NCBI RefSeq assembly: GCF_007049795.1
Contig: NZ_SCFY01000001.1
Location: 62,001-126,000, forward strand
Length of the DNA stretch: 64,000 nucleotides
DNA from: Ectopseudomonas mendocina
GTDB lineage: Bacteria > Pseudomonadota > Gammaproteobacteria > Pseudomonadales > Pseudomonadaceae
Direction of reading: 5' to 3'
The translations under genes and the position numbers were made by a program. Positions 24,964-37,118 of this stretch are shown in pieces (position 1 is the stretch's first letter; every line of letters begins with the position of its first letter). Under the pieces are notes generated by a model that saw only the letters and a program-made list of their open reading frames with translations, did not search any database and had not been told where the DNA came from.

Positions 24964-26493
24964 ATGATTCTGCCCTGGCTAATCCTGATTCCCTTCATCG
25001 GCGGCCTGCTGTGCTGGCAAGGCGAGCGCTTCGGCCATGTCCTGCCGCGCTGGATCGCGCTGATCACCATGGGCCTGCTGTTCGGCCTGAGCCTGTGGCT
25101 ATGGGTCAGCGGTGACTTCACCCTGGCGCCGGCCCCGGACGGCGGCCCGCGCTGGGCCCACGAGTTCGTCATCAACTGGATCCCGCGTCTGGGGATCACC
25201 ATTCACCTGGCGATGGACGGTCTGTCGGTGCTGATGGTGACGCTCACCGGCCTACTCGGTGTGCTCTCGGTACTTTGCTCGTGGAACGAGATCCAGAACC
25301 GCGTCGGCTTCTTCCACCTCAACCTGATGTGGATTCTCGGTGGCGTGGTCGGCGTGTTCCTCGCCGTCGACCTGTTCCTGTTCTTCTTCTTCTGGGAAAT
25401 GATGCTGGTGCCGATGTACTTCCTCATCGCGCTCTGGGGTCATAGCGGCAGCGACGGTCGTACCCGTATCACCGCCGCTACCAAGTTCTTCATCTTCACC
25501 CAGGCCAGCGGCCTGATCATGCTGGTGTCGATCCTGGCGCTGGTGTTCGTGCACTTCAACCAGACCGGCGTGCTCAGCTTCAACTATGCCGACCTGCTGA
25601 AGACCGAACTGGCGCCGGGCACCGAATACCTGCTGATGCTGGGTTTCTTCGTCGCCTTCGCGGTGAAGTTTCCGGTGGTGCCGGTGCACTCCTGGCTGCC
25701 GGATGCCCATGCCCAGGCGCCGACCGCTGGCTCCGTTGACTTGGCGGGTATCCTGCTGAAAACCGCCGCCTACGGCCTGCTGCGCTTCGCCCTGCCGCTG
25801 TTCCCCAACGCCTCGGCGGAGTTCGCACCGATCGCTCAGTGGCTCGGCGTGTTCGCCATCATCTATGGCGCGCTATTGTCGTTCGCGCAGACCGATATCA
25901 AGCGCCTGGTGGCCTACTCCAGCGTCTCGCACATGGGCTTCGTGCTGATCGCCATCTATTCGGGCAGCCAGATTGCCCTGCAAGGTGCGGTGGTGCAGAT
26001 GGTCGCCCACGGCCTGTCCGCTGCTGCCCTGTTCATCCTCTGCGGCCAACTGTACGAGCGCGTGCACACCCGTGACCTGCGCCAGATGGGCGGGATCTGG
26101 GCGCGCATGCCCTGGCTGCCGGCCATCAGCCTGTTCTTCGCCGCTGCGGCTCTGGGTTTGCCGGGCACTGGCAACTTCGTGGGTGAATTCCTCATTCTGC
26201 TCGGCAGCTTCCCCAGCGCACCCTGGGTCGTGGTGCTGGCTGCCACCGGCCTGGTGCTCGGCTCGGTGTACGCCCTAGCGATGATTCACCGCGCCTACTT
26301 CGGCCCGGTGCAACAGGACGTGCCACTGCCCGGCCTCAAACCGCGCGAGCTGGCCATGGTGCTCGGCCTAGGCGTGCTGCTGATTCTGCTTGGCGTTTAC
26401 CCGCAACCGGTGCTCGACACCTCCGCTGCCAGCATGCACGGCGTGCAGCAGTGGATGGCTGGCGCCCTCGATCAACTCGCCTCGGGCCGGTAA
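24964..26493 (+). CDS. nuoM: NADH-quinone oxidoreductase subunit M
   Basis: This 509-residue antiporter-like proton-translocating membrane subunit has about 14 helices. The conserved Glu of helix 5 lies in [16 protein letters not shown] and the Lys of helix 7 in [25 protein letters not shown] lies upstream of the ATG. nuoN follows after 19 bases. Confidence 0.97.
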   Translation: MILPWLILIPFIGGLLCWQGERFGHVLPRWIALITMGLLFGLSLWLWVSGDFTLAPAPDGGPRWAHEFVINWIPRLGITIHLAMDGLSVLMVTLTGLLGVLSVLCSWNEIQNRVGFFHLNLMWILGGVVGVFLAVDLFLFFFFWEMMLVPMYFLIALWGHSGSDGRTRITAATKFFIFTQASGLIMLVSILALVFVHFNQTGVLSFNYADLLKTELAPGTEYLLMLGFFVAFAVKFPVVPVHSWLPDAHAQAPTAGSVDLAGILLKTAAYGLLRFALPLFPNASAEFAPIAQWLGVFAIIYGALLSFAQTDIKRLVAYSSVSHMGFVLIAIYSGSQIALQGAVVQMVAHGLSAAALFILCGQLYERVHTRDLRQMGGIWARMPWLPAISLFFAAAALGLPGTGNFVGEFLILLGSFPSAPWVVVLAATGLVLGSVYALAMIHRAYFGPVQQDVPLPGLKPRELAMVLGLGVLLILLGVYPQPVLDTSAASMHGVQQWMAGALDQLASGR

Positions 26494-26512
26494 GGGTAAG
26501 GATTAGAGACTC

Positions 26513-27997
26513 ATGGAACATCACGCTGTCGACTTCACCCTGCAACACCTGATCGCCCTGCTGCCGCTGCTGGTGACCAGCCTTACCGCAGTCGTGGTGA
26601 TGCTGGCCATCGCCGCCAAGCGCAATCACACGGTGACCTTCATCCTCTCGGTGGTGGGCCTGAACCTGGCTCTGCTGTCGCTGATTCCGACGCTGGAGGT
26701 GGCGCCGCTAGAGGTCACCCCGCTGCTGCTGATCGACACCTTCGCCTGCTACTACATGGCCTTGGTACTAGCGGCCAGCCTGGCCTGCATCACGCTGATC
26801 CATGCCTACCTGGGCGGCGATTCGGGCAAGGGTTATCCGGGCAACCGCGAGGAGCTGTACCTGCTGGTATTGCTGTCCGCCGCTGGTGGCCTGGTGCTGG
26901 TCAGCGCGCAGCATCTGGCCAGCCTGTTCATTGGCCTGGAGCTGCTGTCGGTACCGACCTACGGCATGATCGCCTACGCCTTCTTCAACAAGCGCTCGCT
27001 GGAAGCAGGCATCAAGTACATGGTGCTGTCGGCCGCTGGTTCGGCCTTCCTGTTGTTCGGCATGGCGCTGCTGTATGCCGAGTCTGGCAACCTGGCCTTC
27101 GCCGATATCGGCGCCAGCCTGATGCGCGAGAGCAGCCAATTGGTGCAGATCGGCATCGGCATGATGCTCATTGGTCTGGCGTTCAAGCTGTCGCTGGTGC
27201 CCTTCCATCTGTGGACGCCGGACGTTTACGAAGGCGCCCCCGCGCCGGTGGCGGCTTTCCTGGCCACCGCCAGCAAGGTAGCGGTGTTCGCCGTGCTGCT
27301 GCGCCTGTACCAGATATCCCCGGCCATGAGCGGCGGCTGGCTGAGCGAGCTGCTGACCCTCATCGCCATCGCCTCGATCCTGGTCGGTAACCTGCTGGCC
27401 CTGCTGCAGAACAATCTCAAGCGCCTGCTCGGTTATTCCTCCATCGCCCACTTCGGTTACCTGCTGGTGGCATTGGTGGCGAGCAAGGGTCTGGCGGTGG
27501 AAGCCGTCGGCGTGTACCTGGCCACCTACGTGCTGACCAGCTTGGGTGCATTCGGCGTGATCACCCTGATGTCCACCCCCTATAGCGGCCGCGATGCCGA
27601 TGCGCTGTACGAATACCGTGGCCTGTTCTGGCGCCGCCCGTACCTGACCGCCGTGCTCACGGTGATGATGCTGTCGCTGGCCGGCATTCCGCTGACCGCA
27701 GGCTTCATCGGCAAGTTCTACGTGATCGCTGCCGGCGTCGAGGCGCAACTGTGGTGGCTGCTCGGCGCCATGGTGCTGGGCAGCGCCATCGGCGTGTTCT
27801 ATTACCTGCGGGTGATGGTCACCCTGTTCATGCGCGAACCCAACCTGCATCGCCACGACGCGCCCTTCGACTGGGGCCAGCGTGCCGGCGGCATCATGCT
27901 ACTGGTGGTGGCCCTGCTCGCCTTCTTCCTCGGCGTGTACCCGCAGCCGTTGCTGGAACTGGTGCAGCAGGCAGGACTGGTCGCCCTGGCGCAGTAA
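26513..27997 (+). CDS. nuoN: NADH-quinone oxidoreductase subunit N
   Basis: This 494-residue third antiporter-like subunit closes the operon. Conserved blocks are [16 protein letters not shown], with the helix-5 Glu, and [21 protein letters not shown], with the helix-7 Lys. The chosen ATG begins [20 protein letters not shown], which places the first helix as expected. A terminator 20 bases past the stop ends the transcript and may serve the converging gene as well. Confidence 0.96.
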   Translation: MEHHAVDFTLQHLIALLPLLVTSLTAVVVMLAIAAKRNHTVTFILSVVGLNLALLSLIPTLEVAPLEVTPLLLIDTFACYYMALVLAASLACITLIHAYLGGDSGKGYPGNREELYLLVLLSAAGGLVLVSAQHLASLFIGLELLSVPTYGMIAYAFFNKRSLEAGIKYMVLSAAGSAFLLFGMALLYAESGNLAFADIGASLMRESSQLVQIGIGMMLIGLAFKLSLVPFHLWTPDVYEGAPAPVAAFLATASKVAVFAVLLRLYQISPAMSGGWLSELLTLIAIASILVGNLLALLQNNLKRLLGYSSIAHFGYLLVALVASKGLAVEAVGVYLATYVLTSLGAFGVITLMSTPYSGRDADALYEYRGLFWRRPYLTAVLTVMMLSLAGIPLTAGFIGKFYVIAAGVEAQLWWLLGAMVLGSAIGVFYYLRVMVTLFMREPNLHRHDAPFDWGQRAGGIMLLVVALLAFFLGVYPQPLLELVQQAGLVALAQ

Positions 27998-28017
27998 GCG
28001 AAGCCCCGCAAACGAAG

Positions 28018-28046
28018 AGCCCCCGCAGATGCGGGGGCTTTCTTTT
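28018..28046. terminator. Terminator of the nuo operon
   Basis: The stem AGCCCCCGC (28018-28026) with 28031-28039 has an AGAT loop and is followed by TTTCTTTT. It lies 20 bases past nuoN, between converging genes. Confidence 0.9.
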
Positions 28047-28050
28047 AAGG

Positions 28051-28114
28051 GTCGCGGCTAAAGCCCCTCCCACACAGATTCATGGTGACTTGTGGGAGGG
28101 GCTTTAGCCGCGAC
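28051..28114. repeat. REP-type palindrome, 24-bp perfect arms
   Basis: The arms 28051-28074 and 28091-28114 are perfect inverted repeats. They carry GGCTAAAGCCCCTCCCACA on one side and TGTGGGAGGGGCTTTAGCC on the other, around a 16-base loop. This is the widespread Pseudomonas extragenic palindrome type, here between the convergent nuoN and methyltransferase genes. Confidence 0.85.
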
Positions 28115-28125
28115 AGCTTGTTGCG

Positions 28126-28887
28126 CTAGCGCCGAGCGACCAAAAATAGACGCGGAAACGGCAACAACACTCGACCATCGGCCCGCGCCGGGTAGGCTTC
28201 ACTGATCGCCGCCTGATAGCGTTCGAGAAAAGCTGCCTGCTGCTCGGCATCCAACGGCTGCAGGAATGGCAGCAACGCAGTGGATTTGAACCACTCCACC
28301 ACCGCAGCAGCATCGTCCAGCACATGGAAGTAGGTGGTACGCCAGATATCCAGCTCACTGGCCTGAGTGCTAAGGATGTCGTAGTAAGTCTGCGCGCTGT
28401 GCCGCTCGGCATGACGCACATCACCGATCTGCGCAGCCCATGGCCCATCAGCCGCTACTTCACGGGCCAGGCGATGCGCGGGTTCCTGCAGGTTGTCCGG
28501 CGTCTGGATCGCCAACCAGCCACCGGGTGCCAACTGCGCCAGCAATCTCGGGTATAGCTGGGCGTGATCGGGCAGCCATTGCAGCGAGGCGTTGGCCAGG
28601 ATCAGCTGCGGCGCGCTTTCGGCCTGCCAATGCTGGATATCCGCCAACTGGAAAGTCACCTGCGGCAACCGTCCGCGCGCCGCACGCAACATGTCCTCGC
28701 TGCTGTCGATGCCGATCACCCGCGCCTCAGGCACATGCGCCTGCAACACGGCCGTGGAGTTTCCAGGGCCACAGCCCAAGTCGACGGCCAGCTCGACAGC
28801 ATCGCGCGGCACCGCCGCCAGCAAGTCATGCACCGGGCGGGTACGCTGACGTTCGAACAGGGAATATTGCTGGGCGGACCAACTCAT
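28126..28887 (-). CDS. tam: Trans-aconitate 2-methyltransferase-type SAM methyltransferase
   Basis: This 253-residue class I methyltransferase has SAM-binding motif I at residues 35-44 (VDLGCGPGNS), the acidic motif II GIDSSEDML and the post-motif ANASLQWLPDH. The length and the N-terminal WSAQQYSLFERQRTRPVHDLL fit E. coli Tam, which methylates the trans-aconitate formed by spontaneous isomerisation of cis-aconitate. The start is the ATG preceded by AGGAG eight bases upstream; an upstream in-frame extension lacks a ribosome site. It converges with nuoN. The specific substrate is inferred from family resemblance. Confidence 0.85.
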   Translation of the reverse strand: MSWSAQQYSLFERQRTRPVHDLLAAVPRDAVELAVDLGCGPGNSTAVLQAHVPEARVIGIDSSEDMLRAARGRLPQVTFQLADIQHWQAESAPQLILANASLQWLPDHAQLYPRLLAQLAPGGWLAIQTPDNLQEPAHRLAREVAADGPWAAQIGDVRHAERHSAQTYYDILSTQASELDIWRTTYFHVLDDAAAVVEWFKSTALLPFLQPLDAEQQAAFLERYQAAISEAYPARADGRVLLPFPRLFLVARR

Positions 28888-28982
28888 CAGAAAACTCCTG
28901 GCTTCATTCGACCGGCAGAGGATAACAGGCCACGCGCCGCACTCCGCCACCGGCAGTTTTCCGCTGTAAATCTGCTGACACA

Positions 28983-28998
28983 TGGCGGTTATCCGCCA
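28983..28998. promoter_or_regulatory. Palindrome 1, putative activator site of dctP
   Basis: TGGCGG-TTAT-CCGCCA is an inverted repeat with perfect 6-base arms. It lies about 80 bases upstream of a sigma-54 promoter, a normal place for an enhancer-binding activator such as DctD. The same motif recurs at 29044 and 30208. The rest of this 312-bp gap holds no gene. Confidence 0.55.
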
Positions 28999-29043
28999 CC
29001 GCCTGTGCGCCAGATCACAGGCTTTTTACCAGCCCTGGCAGGC

Positions 29044-29059
29044 TGGCGGAAATTCGCCA
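29044..29059. promoter_or_regulatory. Palindrome 2 near dctP promoter
   Basis: TGGCGG-AAAT-TCGCCA is the same motif with one arm mismatch. It sits four bases before the -24 element of the sigma-54 promoter, so a protein bound here could compete with polymerase. Confidence 0.5.
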
Positions 29060-29062
29060 CAC

Positions 29063-29078
29063 TGGCATAACCCTTGCC
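29063..29078 (+). promoter_or_regulatory. Sigma-54 promoter of dctP
   Basis: TGGCATAACCCTTGCC has GG (29064-29065) and GC (29076-29077) separated by ten bases, as the -24/-12 class requires. Transcription would start near 29089 and give a leader of about 110 bases. Confidence 0.75.
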
Positions 29079-29097
29079 ATGCAAGGATCAGCTCTGA

Positions 29098-30207
<1,110 letters not shown>

Positions 30208-30223
30208 TGGCGGATATCCGCCA
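30208..30223. promoter_or_regulatory. Palindrome 3 directly after dctP
   Basis: TGGCGG-ATAT-CCGCCA, a perfect 16-base palindrome, begins the base after the dctP stop codon, in the 24-bp gap before the mucR stop. It has the arms of the two upstream sites and no T run, so it looks more like a protein site than a terminator. Confidence 0.5.
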
Positions 30224-30231
30224 AGCACCGA

Positions 30232-32280
30232 TCAACTGGGAATGTGCTCGGGCGGTAGTGGATGCCCGAGCAGGTAACCCTGCAACGAGTCACAGCCCAA
30301 TTCGGTAAGGAACGCCTGTTGCTCGGGCGTCTCGACCCCTTCGGCGACGATGCGCAGGTCAAGCGCCTGGCCCAGGGCAACGATGGCTGAGACGATGGCC
30401 ATGTCATCGCCGTCGTGCTCCAGGTCTCGCACGAAACCACGGTCGATCTTCAGTTCGTTAGCTGGCAAACGCTTGAGATAGAGCAGGCTTGAATAGCCGG
30501 TACCGAAATCGTCGATGGCGATGTCCACCCCCATTTCGGCGAGCTGCTCGAGAATCAATTGGCTGGCGCTCACATCATGCGTGGCAGTGCTTTCGGTGAT
30601 TTCCAGAGTCAGGCAATTGGCCGGTAGCGCATGCCTTGCCAAGGTCTGGCGCACGCTTTCGACCAGCTCACCATGGCAGAACTGTAGTGCCGAGAGGTTC
30701 ACCGCCACGCGCCAGTCCTGATGGCCCTGCTCATACCACAAGCGCATCTGCCGACAGGCTTCATCCAGCACCCAATCTCCAATCGGGATGATCAAACCGG
30801 TCTTCTCCGCCAGCCCGATGAAGCGCACCGGCGCCAGTAACCCCTGTTGCGGATGCTGCCAACGCAGCAAGGCCTCGGCACCCAGCATGCGCCCAGAGCC
30901 GCTGGCGAACTTTGGCTGGTAGTGCAGGCGCAGCTCGCCGCGCTCCAGGGCAACGCGCAGGTCATGCAGCAACTGCAGTTGCTGCCGCGCATTAGTGTTC
31001 ATCGAACTCTCAAAGAAGCTGTAACCGTTCTTGCCCAGACTCTTGGCGTGATACATCGCGGCGTCAGCATTGATCAACAGCTCCTGCTGGTCGACACCAT
31101 CTCCCGGATACAGGGCAATTCCCACGCTGATGGAAACGCGCAGCTCATGACCGTCGATCTCGAAGGGCTGACTGAGCAGCCCCACCACATGGCTGGCCAC
31201 GTTGCTTGCATCATCCGGATGACGCAGCTCGGCCAGCAGCACGAACTCGTCACCACCGATACGCGCCAGGCTGTCATTGGCGCGCAGATGGGCACGCAGA
31301 CGCTGCGCCACCGCGACCAACAACTGATCGCCAACGTGATGACCAAAGGCATCGTTTACCGGTTTGAAGCCGTCCAGGTCCATGAACAGCAAGGCGAAAT
31401 AACCGCCGTTGCGCTGCAACTTGAGGATGTTCTGATTGATGCGATCTTCCAGCAACAGACGATTGGGCAGCTTGGTCAGGCCGTCGTGCAGCGCCAACTG
31501 GGTGAGTTCGGCATTGGCCTTGGCCAGCGAACTGCTCAACAGCTCGGTGCGCGCTTCCAGACGTGCGTCGAGAATCGAGGTCAGCAAGGCGATGGCCAGC
31601 ACGGCAAGGGTTGTGACGATCACCAAGCTCGCCAGCCAACCGCTATCCAGGCCGCTGAAGGCTGCGCCGCAGAAGCTGCCTTCGGGGAAATTCGCAGCTG
31701 CCATGCCGGTGTAGTGCATGCCGACGATGGCAAAGCCCATGATCACCGCCGCCCCGCCGCGCAACAACCGCACATGGCGCGTGTGACGGCGCAGGCGGAA
31801 GGCGATGAGCAAGGCAGCGCCAGAGGCGGCGACAGCGATCAGCAGCGACAGCGCGAAGAGCAGCGGCTCATAGACGATGCCAGGCTGCATACGCATCGCG
31901 GCCATGCCGATGTAGTGCATGGCGCCGATGCCGGCGCCCATGGCTACGGCGCCCAGGCATAGATGCCAGGCCGGCAGTTCGGGCTGGCTGACCAACCACA
32001 AGGCAAAGCCTGAGGTGAGCATGGCGATGGCCAGTGAAAGCAGGGTGATGGCAAGGTCGTAGCCAAGGTCTATTGGCAAGCTGAAGGCGAGCATACCGAC
32101 GAAATGCATGGACCAGATGCCGAGCCCCATGGCCACAGCACCACCGCCGATCCACAGCACCCGCGCCGCACCCTGGGCGCCAGTGATACGCCCCGCCAGG
32201 TCGAGGGCGGTATAGGACGCCAGGATCGCCACGCACAGCGAGAGAAAGACCAGGGCAAAATCGTAACTACCAATCAGCAT
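30232..32280 (-). CDS. mucR: MHYT-GGDEF-EAL cyclic-di-GMP protein, MucR-type
   Basis: This 682-residue inner-membrane protein has seven N-terminal helices forming an MHYT sensor domain. Its repeats MHFVGM (H59), MHYIGM and MHYTGM suggest metal, oxygen or NO sensing. The GGDEF domain follows with GGDEF intact at residues 342-346, then the EAL domain with EALLRW intact from residue 469. Both cyclase and phosphodiesterase motifs look active. The architecture and length match P. aeruginosa MucR, which affects alginate synthesis. I chose the ATG at 32280 (MLIGSYDFALVFLSL); a frame extending to 32358 would add 26 polar residues. It converges with dctP with only 24 bases between stops. Confidence 0.9.
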   Translation of the reverse strand: MLIGSYDFALVFLSLCVAILASYTALDLAGRITGAQGAARVLWIGGGAVAMGLGIWSMHFVGMLAFSLPIDLGYDLAITLLSLAIAMLTSGFALWLVSQPELPAWHLCLGAVAMGAGIGAMHYIGMAAMRMQPGIVYEPLLFALSLLIAVAASGAALLIAFRLRRHTRHVRLLRGGAAVIMGFAIVGMHYTGMAAANFPEGSFCGAAFSGLDSGWLASLVIVTTLAVLAIALLTSILDARLEARTELLSSSLAKANAELTQLALHDGLTKLPNRLLLEDRINQNILKLQRNGGYFALLFMDLDGFKPVNDAFGHHVGDQLLVAVAQRLRAHLRANDSLARIGGDEFVLLAELRHPDDASNVASHVVGLLSQPFEIDGHELRVSISVGIALYPGDGVDQQELLINADAAMYHAKSLGKNGYSFFESSMNTNARQQLQLLHDLRVALERGELRLHYQPKFASGSGRMLGAEALLRWQHPQQGLLAPVRFIGLAEKTGLIIPIGDWVLDEACRQMRLWYEQGHQDWRVAVNLSALQFCHGELVESVRQTLARHALPANCLTLEITESTATHDVSASQLILEQLAEMGVDIAIDDFGTGYSSLLYLKRLPANELKIDRGFVRDLEHDGDDMAIVSAIVALGQALDLRIVAEGVETPEQQAFLTELGCDSLQGYLLGHPLPPEHIPS

Positions 32281-32435
32281 CGTGGGACTCTGAACAGAAA
32301 GGACGCACGACCGAAGGGCGATAGCTGCCCTACACCAATAATGGCCAGTTGCGATCATTTGATACTAGAGTGCGAATCTTAGCGGAAACTTAGCTCCCAG
32401 GTCAGGCTGCGCATGCACCTGATCCTTATTCTCTT

Positions 32436-33884
32436 CTACTGACCCTCGCTATCGTGCAATTGCTGCAGCTGCCAGCCACCGCCGAGGGCAGCGATCAACT
32501 GCACACTGGCAGTCAGCCGGCTACCCAGCAGGGTGAGATTGGTGCGTTCGTTGTTCAGCGCGGTGGCCTGTACGGTAACCACGCTGTTGTAGTCGACGGT
32601 ACCGGCGCGGTACTGGTTCTCGATCAGACGCAGCGACTCGCGCGCCGCATCCAACGCCTCCTGCTGCACCCCGCTCTCCTGCTCCAGCACGCGCAGCTGC
32701 ACCAGGTAGTCCTCCACTTCGCGGAAGCTGTCCAGCACCGCCTGGCGGTATTGCGCCACAGTCTGATCATAGGCGGCTTCGCTGCGCTCCACCTCCGCGC
32801 GGCGCGCACCGCCGTCGAACAGCGTCAGCGCCAGTTGCGGGCCGAGTGACCAGAAGCGGTTGGGTACCTCGATCCAGTCGGCGAAGCTGCTGCCGCGATA
32901 CCCCCCGCTGGCCGAGATCGTCAGATCGGGGAACCACGCAGCCTCGGCTACGCCTATCTGCGCGTTGGCCGCCATCACCCGGCGCTCGGCGGCGGCAACG
33001 TCAGGGCGGCGCTCGAGCAGCTGCGAAGGCAGCGCCACGGGCACCTCGGGCAGCGTCGGCAGGCTTTCGCGCGGTGCGATGGACAGCTCAGCCGGACTTA
33101 CGCCGACCAGCACGGCAATTGCATGTTCGAGCTGCGCCCGTTGCCACTCGAGATCGATTGCCTGCGCTTGGGTGCTCTTGAGCTGCGTGGTGGCCTGGGA
33201 CACATCTGACCTGGGCACGATGCCGGCGCGGTACTGGTTCTCGGTCAGGCGCAGCGAGCGTGCGTAAGCGGCCACCGTGGCGTCGAGCAGGCGCTTCTGT
33301 TCGTCGAGAATGCGCAGTTGCAGGTAGTTCTGCACCAGTTCGCTCTGCAGGCTCAGGCGCGCAGCGGCAAGGTCGGCGGCGCTGGCCTCGAATTCGGCGC
33401 GGCTGGCCTCCAGGCCCCGGCGCAGCTTGCCCCAGAGATCCAGCTCCCAGGCTGCATTGAGGCTGAGGTCATAACTCTTGGAAATGCTTGACGCTCCAGA
33501 ACCACTGACGGTGGTGCTGTCACCGCCACCCTGCCCGGCCCGAGTCACCCCGGCGCTGCCGGACAGCGTTGGATAGAAGCTGGCCCGTGCACCGCGCACC
33601 AGCGCCCTTGCCTGGCGGTACTGGGCCTCAGCGGCAGCCAGGTTCTGGTTGGACAGTTGCAGGCGCTCGGCCAGTGCATCGAGCTCGGCGTCGCCGTACA
33701 GCGCCCACCAGCTGCCACGCTCCAGAACATCTGCCGGCGCGGCGGCTTTCCAGCCCTCGATCTGTTTGAACTGCACGGGCGCCATCAGCTCGGGTCGCTG
33801 ATAGTCAGGCCCCAGGGCGCAGCCGCCCAGCACGCAGGCGAGCAGCAAGGAGACAAGAGTTCGGGCGAAAGGAGCTCGATTCAT
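32436..33884 (-). CDS. opmB: RND efflux outer-membrane lipoprotein, OpmB-type
   Basis: This 482-residue TolC-like outer-membrane channel of the NodT family has a lipoprotein signal with lipobox LGGC and acylated C22. Two OEP repeats follow, with the typical [20 protein letters not shown] and its second-repeat equivalent [19 protein letters not shown]. It completes the tripartite MuxABC-OpmB-type pump. The start overlaps the muxC stop by four bases, so it is translationally coupled. An in-frame extension reaching 34139 lies within muxC and is not real. The name follows the P. aeruginosa gene order muxA-muxB-muxC-opmB. Confidence 0.9.
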   Translation of the reverse strand: MNRAPFARTLVSLLLACVLGGCALGPDYQRPELMAPVQFKQIEGWKAAAPADVLERGSWWALYGDAELDALAERLQLSNQNLAAAEAQYRQARALVRGARASFYPTLSGSAGVTRAGQGGGDSTTVSGSGASSISKSYDLSLNAAWELDLWGKLRRGLEASRAEFEASAADLAAARLSLQSELVQNYLQLRILDEQKRLLDATVAAYARSLRLTENQYRAGIVPRSDVSQATTQLKSTQAQAIDLEWQRAQLEHAIAVLVGVSPAELSIAPRESLPTLPEVPVALPSQLLERRPDVAAAERRVMAANAQIGVAEAAWFPDLTISASGGYRGSSFADWIEVPNRFWSLGPQLALTLFDGGARRAEVERSEAAYDQTVAQYRQAVLDSFREVEDYLVQLRVLEQESGVQQEALDAARESLRLIENQYRAGTVDYNSVVTVQATALNNERTNLTLLGSRLTASVQLIAALGGGWQLQQLHDSEGQ

Positions 33885-36800
33885 AGCGGATTTTCCAACG
33901 AAGCATCGGTGCGCACGCCGCGCCAGCGGTTGACGCGATGGCGCAGGCGGTCGAAATAGAGGTAGACCACCGGAGTGGTATAGAGCGTCAGCATCTGGCT
34001 CAACACCAGACCACCGACGATGGTGATACCCAGCGGCTGACGCATCTCCGAACCTTCGGCACTGCCCAGCACCAGCGGCAAGGCGCCAAGGATCGCAGCC
34101 AGGGTGGTCATCATGATCGGTCGGAAACGCAGCAGGCACGCCTGGCGGATGGACTCCTGCGGACTCAGGCGCTCACCGCGCTCCAGTTGCAGGGCCAGAT
34201 CGACCATCAGGATGGCGTTCTTCTTGACGATACCGATCAGCAGGAACAGGCCCAGCAGCGAGATCAGGCTGAACTCCATGCCCACCAGCTGCAGCGCCAG
34301 CAAGGCGCCAACGCCGGCCGACGGCAAGGTCGAAAGGATGGTCAGCGGATGTACGTAGCTCTCGTAGAGCACGCCCAACACGATATACACCACCACCAGT
34401 GCCAGCAGGATCATCAGCGGCTGATTGCCCTGTGTCTGCTGGAAGGCCGCACCGGTGCCGCCCAGCATGCCCTGCACTTCGGTGGGCAGGCCGACCCGCG
34501 CCACGGCGTTGTCGATGGCGCGGCTGGCCTGATCCAGGCTGACTCCTTCGGCCAGGGAGAAACCGATGTTCTCGGCGGCGAACTGGCCCTGATGGTTGAC
34601 TCGATCTTCCTCCAGGCTGCGCTCCCAATGGGCGAAGGTGGACAGCGGCACCCGTGCGCCATCGGCGGTGATCAGCTGAATCTGGTCCAGCGCCTCGGGA
34701 TGCTGGGCATAGAGCGGGTTGATTTCCATCACCACGCTGTACTGGTTCAGCGCTTCATAGATGGTGGAAACCTGGCGCTGACTGAAGGCGTTGTTGAGCA
34801 CCGCGGTGATCATGCTCATCTCCACACCCAGGCGCTGCGCGGCTTCGCGATCCACCACCAGGCGAATCTGCTGGGCACCACTGTTCTCGCGGGCGTCGAT
34901 ATCGGTCAGTTCGGGCAACGCGCGCAGCGCTTCACGCACCTTGGGCAGCCACTCACGCAGGGCATCGAGGTCGCCCGAGAGCAGCATGTACTCGTTCTCC
35001 GAACTACGCCCCTCGCGCCCACCGATCTGCAGGTCCTGGTCCGGCATGAGGAACATACGCCCACCGGGCACCTTCGGCACCGTGGCGCGCAAACGGTTGA
35101 TCACCTGTTGCGATGACACGCTGCGCTCGCTGATGGGCTTCAGGCGCACGATCATGAAGGCGTTGTTGATGCCGCCGGCACCGCCGATGAAGCCAGCGAC
35201 GCTGTCCACCGCCGGATCGGCCAGCACCGCCTTGCGGAAAATCTCCATCTTCGGCTGCATGACCTGGAACGACAGGCCATCGTCGCCGCGGATAAAACCG
35301 ATCAGTTGGCCGGTGTCCTGTTGCGGCATGAAGGTCTTGGGAATACTGACGAACAGGTAGACGTTAAGCGCGATGGTCGCCAGCAGGCTGATGACCATCA
35401 GCAACGAATGGCGCAGTGCCCAGTCCAGCGAACGCCCGTAGATAGACAGCACCCGCGTCTGCAGGCGGTCGCCCCATTGCTGCAGGCGGCCGCGCGGCTG
35501 TTCGTCCTCGGCCTTGAGCCAGCGCGCGCAGAGCATCGGCGTCAGGGTCAGCGACACCAGCAGGGAAATCACCACCGCCACGGCCAGGGTAATGGAGAAC
35601 TCACGGAACAGTCGCTCGACGATGCCGCCCATGAACAGGATGGAGATGAACACCGCTACCAGCGACAGGTTCATCGACAGCAGGGTGAAGCCTACCTCGC
35701 GCGTGCCTTTGAACGCCGCCGCCACCGGCTTCTCGCCGTTATGGATGTGCCGGGCGATGTTCTCCAGCACCACGATGGCATCGTCCACCACCAGCCCGGT
35801 GGCGATGATCAGCGCCATCAGCGACAGGTTGTTCAGTGAGAATCCCAGTAGGTACATGGCGGCGAAACTGCCGATCAGCGACACCGGCACCGCCAGCGCC
35901 GGAATCAGCGCTGCGCGCCAACGCCCGAGAAACGCCAGCACCACCAGGATCACCAGGCCCACGGCGATTAGCAGCGTCTGCTCGGCCTCGTGCAGGGTGG
36001 CGCGGATTACCGGCGAGCGATCCATCGCCACTTCCAGCTCGACACTGGCTGGAATCACCTCGCGCAGCGCCGGCAGCTCGGCGCGGATGTCGCTGATGGT
36101 CTGCAGGATGTTCGCCCCGCTCTGCCGGTTGATCACCAGCAGCACCGCTTCCTTGTCGTTGTAGAAGCCGCTGTTGTAGCGGTCCTCGACGCCATCGGTG
36201 ACCGTGGCTACGTCGCCCAGGCGCACGGCAGCGCCGTCCTGGTAGCGGATGATCATCGGCAGGTAATCGGCGGCCTTGGCCAACTGGTCGCTGGCCTGTA
36301 CCTGCCAGCGGCGCTGCTCGTCCTCGACCGCCCCCTTGGGGCGCAGGGCGTTGCTGGCTGCGATGGTCTGGCGCACTTCGTCCAGGGCGATGCCATAGTG
36401 ATCGAGTAGGCGCGGTTCGAGGGAAACACGCACAGCCGGCAGCGAACTACCACCGACCTGCACCTCACCCACGCCACCGACCTGGGACAGTTTCTGCGCC
36501 AGGATGGTCGAGGCCACGTCGTACAGCTGGCCCTTGTTCAGCGTGGCACTGGTCAGCGACAGCACCATGATCGGTGCCTGCGAGGGGTTGATTTTGCGGT
36601 AGCTGGGCATGGTGCGCATGCCGCTGGGCAGCAGTTCACGCGCCGCATTGATCGCCGCCTGCACCTCGCGCGCAGCGGTGTTGATGTCCTTGTCCAGGTC
36701 GAACTGGATCATGATCCGCGTACTGCCCTGGCTGCTGCGGCTGTTCATCTGGCTGACCCCAGCGATCGAGCCGAGCGAGCGTTCCAGCGGCGTGGCCACG

Positions 36801-36985
36801 GTCGAGGCCATGATCTGCGGACTGGCGCCAGGCAGGCTGGCCTGCACGGTGATGGTGGGGAAATCCATCTGTGGCAGCGGCGCCACCGGCAGCAGGCCGA
36901 AGCTGACGCCGCCGAGCAGCATGATCGCCAGGCTCAGCAGCAGCGTGGCCACCGGACGGCGGATAAAGGGGGCGGAGAGGTTCAT
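33881..36985 (-). CDS. muxC: RND multidrug efflux transporter, MuxC/MdtC-type
   Basis: This 1034-residue RND inner-membrane proton antiporter has twelve transmembrane segments and two large periplasmic loops. The helix-4 proton-relay motif [17 protein letters not shown] has both aspartates. MuxB and MuxC form a heteromultimeric pump, as MdtB and MdtC do in E. coli. The ATG at 36985 ([17 protein letters not shown]) fits the family. An upstream in-frame ATG would lie in the palindromic repeat that separates this gene from muxB. The Shine-Dalgarno sequence is weak. Confidence 0.93.
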   Translation of the reverse strand: MNLSAPFIRRPVATLLLSLAIMLLGGVSFGLLPVAPLPQMDFPTITVQASLPGASPQIMASTVATPLERSLGSIAGVSQMNSRSSQGSTRIMIQFDLDKDINTAAREVQAAINAARELLPSGMRTMPSYRKINPSQAPIMVLSLTSATLNKGQLYDVASTILAQKLSQVGGVGEVQVGGSSLPAVRVSLEPRLLDHYGIALDEVRQTIAASNALRPKGAVEDEQRRWQVQASDQLAKAADYLPMIIRYQDGAAVRLGDVATVTDGVEDRYNSGFYNDKEAVLLVINRQSGANILQTISDIRAELPALREVIPASVELEVAMDRSPVIRATLHEAEQTLLIAVGLVILVVLAFLGRWRAALIPALAVPVSLIGSFAAMYLLGFSLNNLSLMALIIATGLVVDDAIVVLENIARHIHNGEKPVAAAFKGTREVGFTLLSMNLSLVAVFISILFMGGIVERLFREFSITLAVAVVISLLVSLTLTPMLCARWLKAEDEQPRGRLQQWGDRLQTRVLSIYGRSLDWALRHSLLMVISLLATIALNVYLFVSIPKTFMPQQDTGQLIGFIRGDDGLSFQVMQPKMEIFRKAVLADPAVDSVAGFIGGAGGINNAFMIVRLKPISERSVSSQQVINRLRATVPKVPGGRMFLMPDQDLQIGGREGRSSENEYMLLSGDLDALREWLPKVREALRALPELTDIDARENSGAQQIRLVVDREAAQRLGVEMSMITAVLNNAFSQRQVSTIYEALNQYSVVMEINPLYAQHPEALDQIQLITADGARVPLSTFAHWERSLEEDRVNHQGQFAAENIGFSLAEGVSLDQASRAIDNAVARVGLPTEVQGMLGGTGAAFQQTQGNQPLMILLALVVVYIVLGVLYESYVHPLTILSTLPSAGVGALLALQLVGMEFSLISLLGLFLLIGIVKKNAILMVDLALQLERGERLSPQESIRQACLLRFRPIMMTTLAAILGALPLVLGSAEGSEMRQPLGITIVGGLVLSQMLTLYTTPVVYLYFDRLRHRVNRWRGVRTDASLENPL

Positions 36986-37001
36986 GAGCGATTGCCCTGC
37001 T

Positions 37002-37099
37002 CCCTCTCCCATTTATGGGAGAGGGTTGGGGAGAGGGCAGATGGCACAGCACGACACCCGCCCTCTCCCCCGGCCCCTCTCCCGCAAGCGGGAGAGGGG
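37002..37099. repeat. Nested inverted repeats in the muxB-muxC spacer
   Basis: Three hairpins are packed into the 133-bp spacer. CCCTCTCCC (37002-37010) pairs with 37017-37025. GGGGAGAGGGC (37028-37038) pairs with 37060-37070. CCCCTCTCCCGC (37074-37085) pairs with 37088-37099. All are variants of the same CCCTCTCCC unit. Similar pyrimidine-rich units occur as interspersed repeats in many gammaproteobacteria. Here the repeat interrupts an otherwise overlapping operon. Confidence 0.75.
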
Positions 37100-37118
37100 A
37101 GGAAAAGCCACACACCAG

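Noticed and set aside
32281..32358. 26-residue N-terminal extension of MucR
   Set aside because: Polar, Cys/Arg-containing and not like the family start; the ATG at 32280 directly precedes the first membrane helix.
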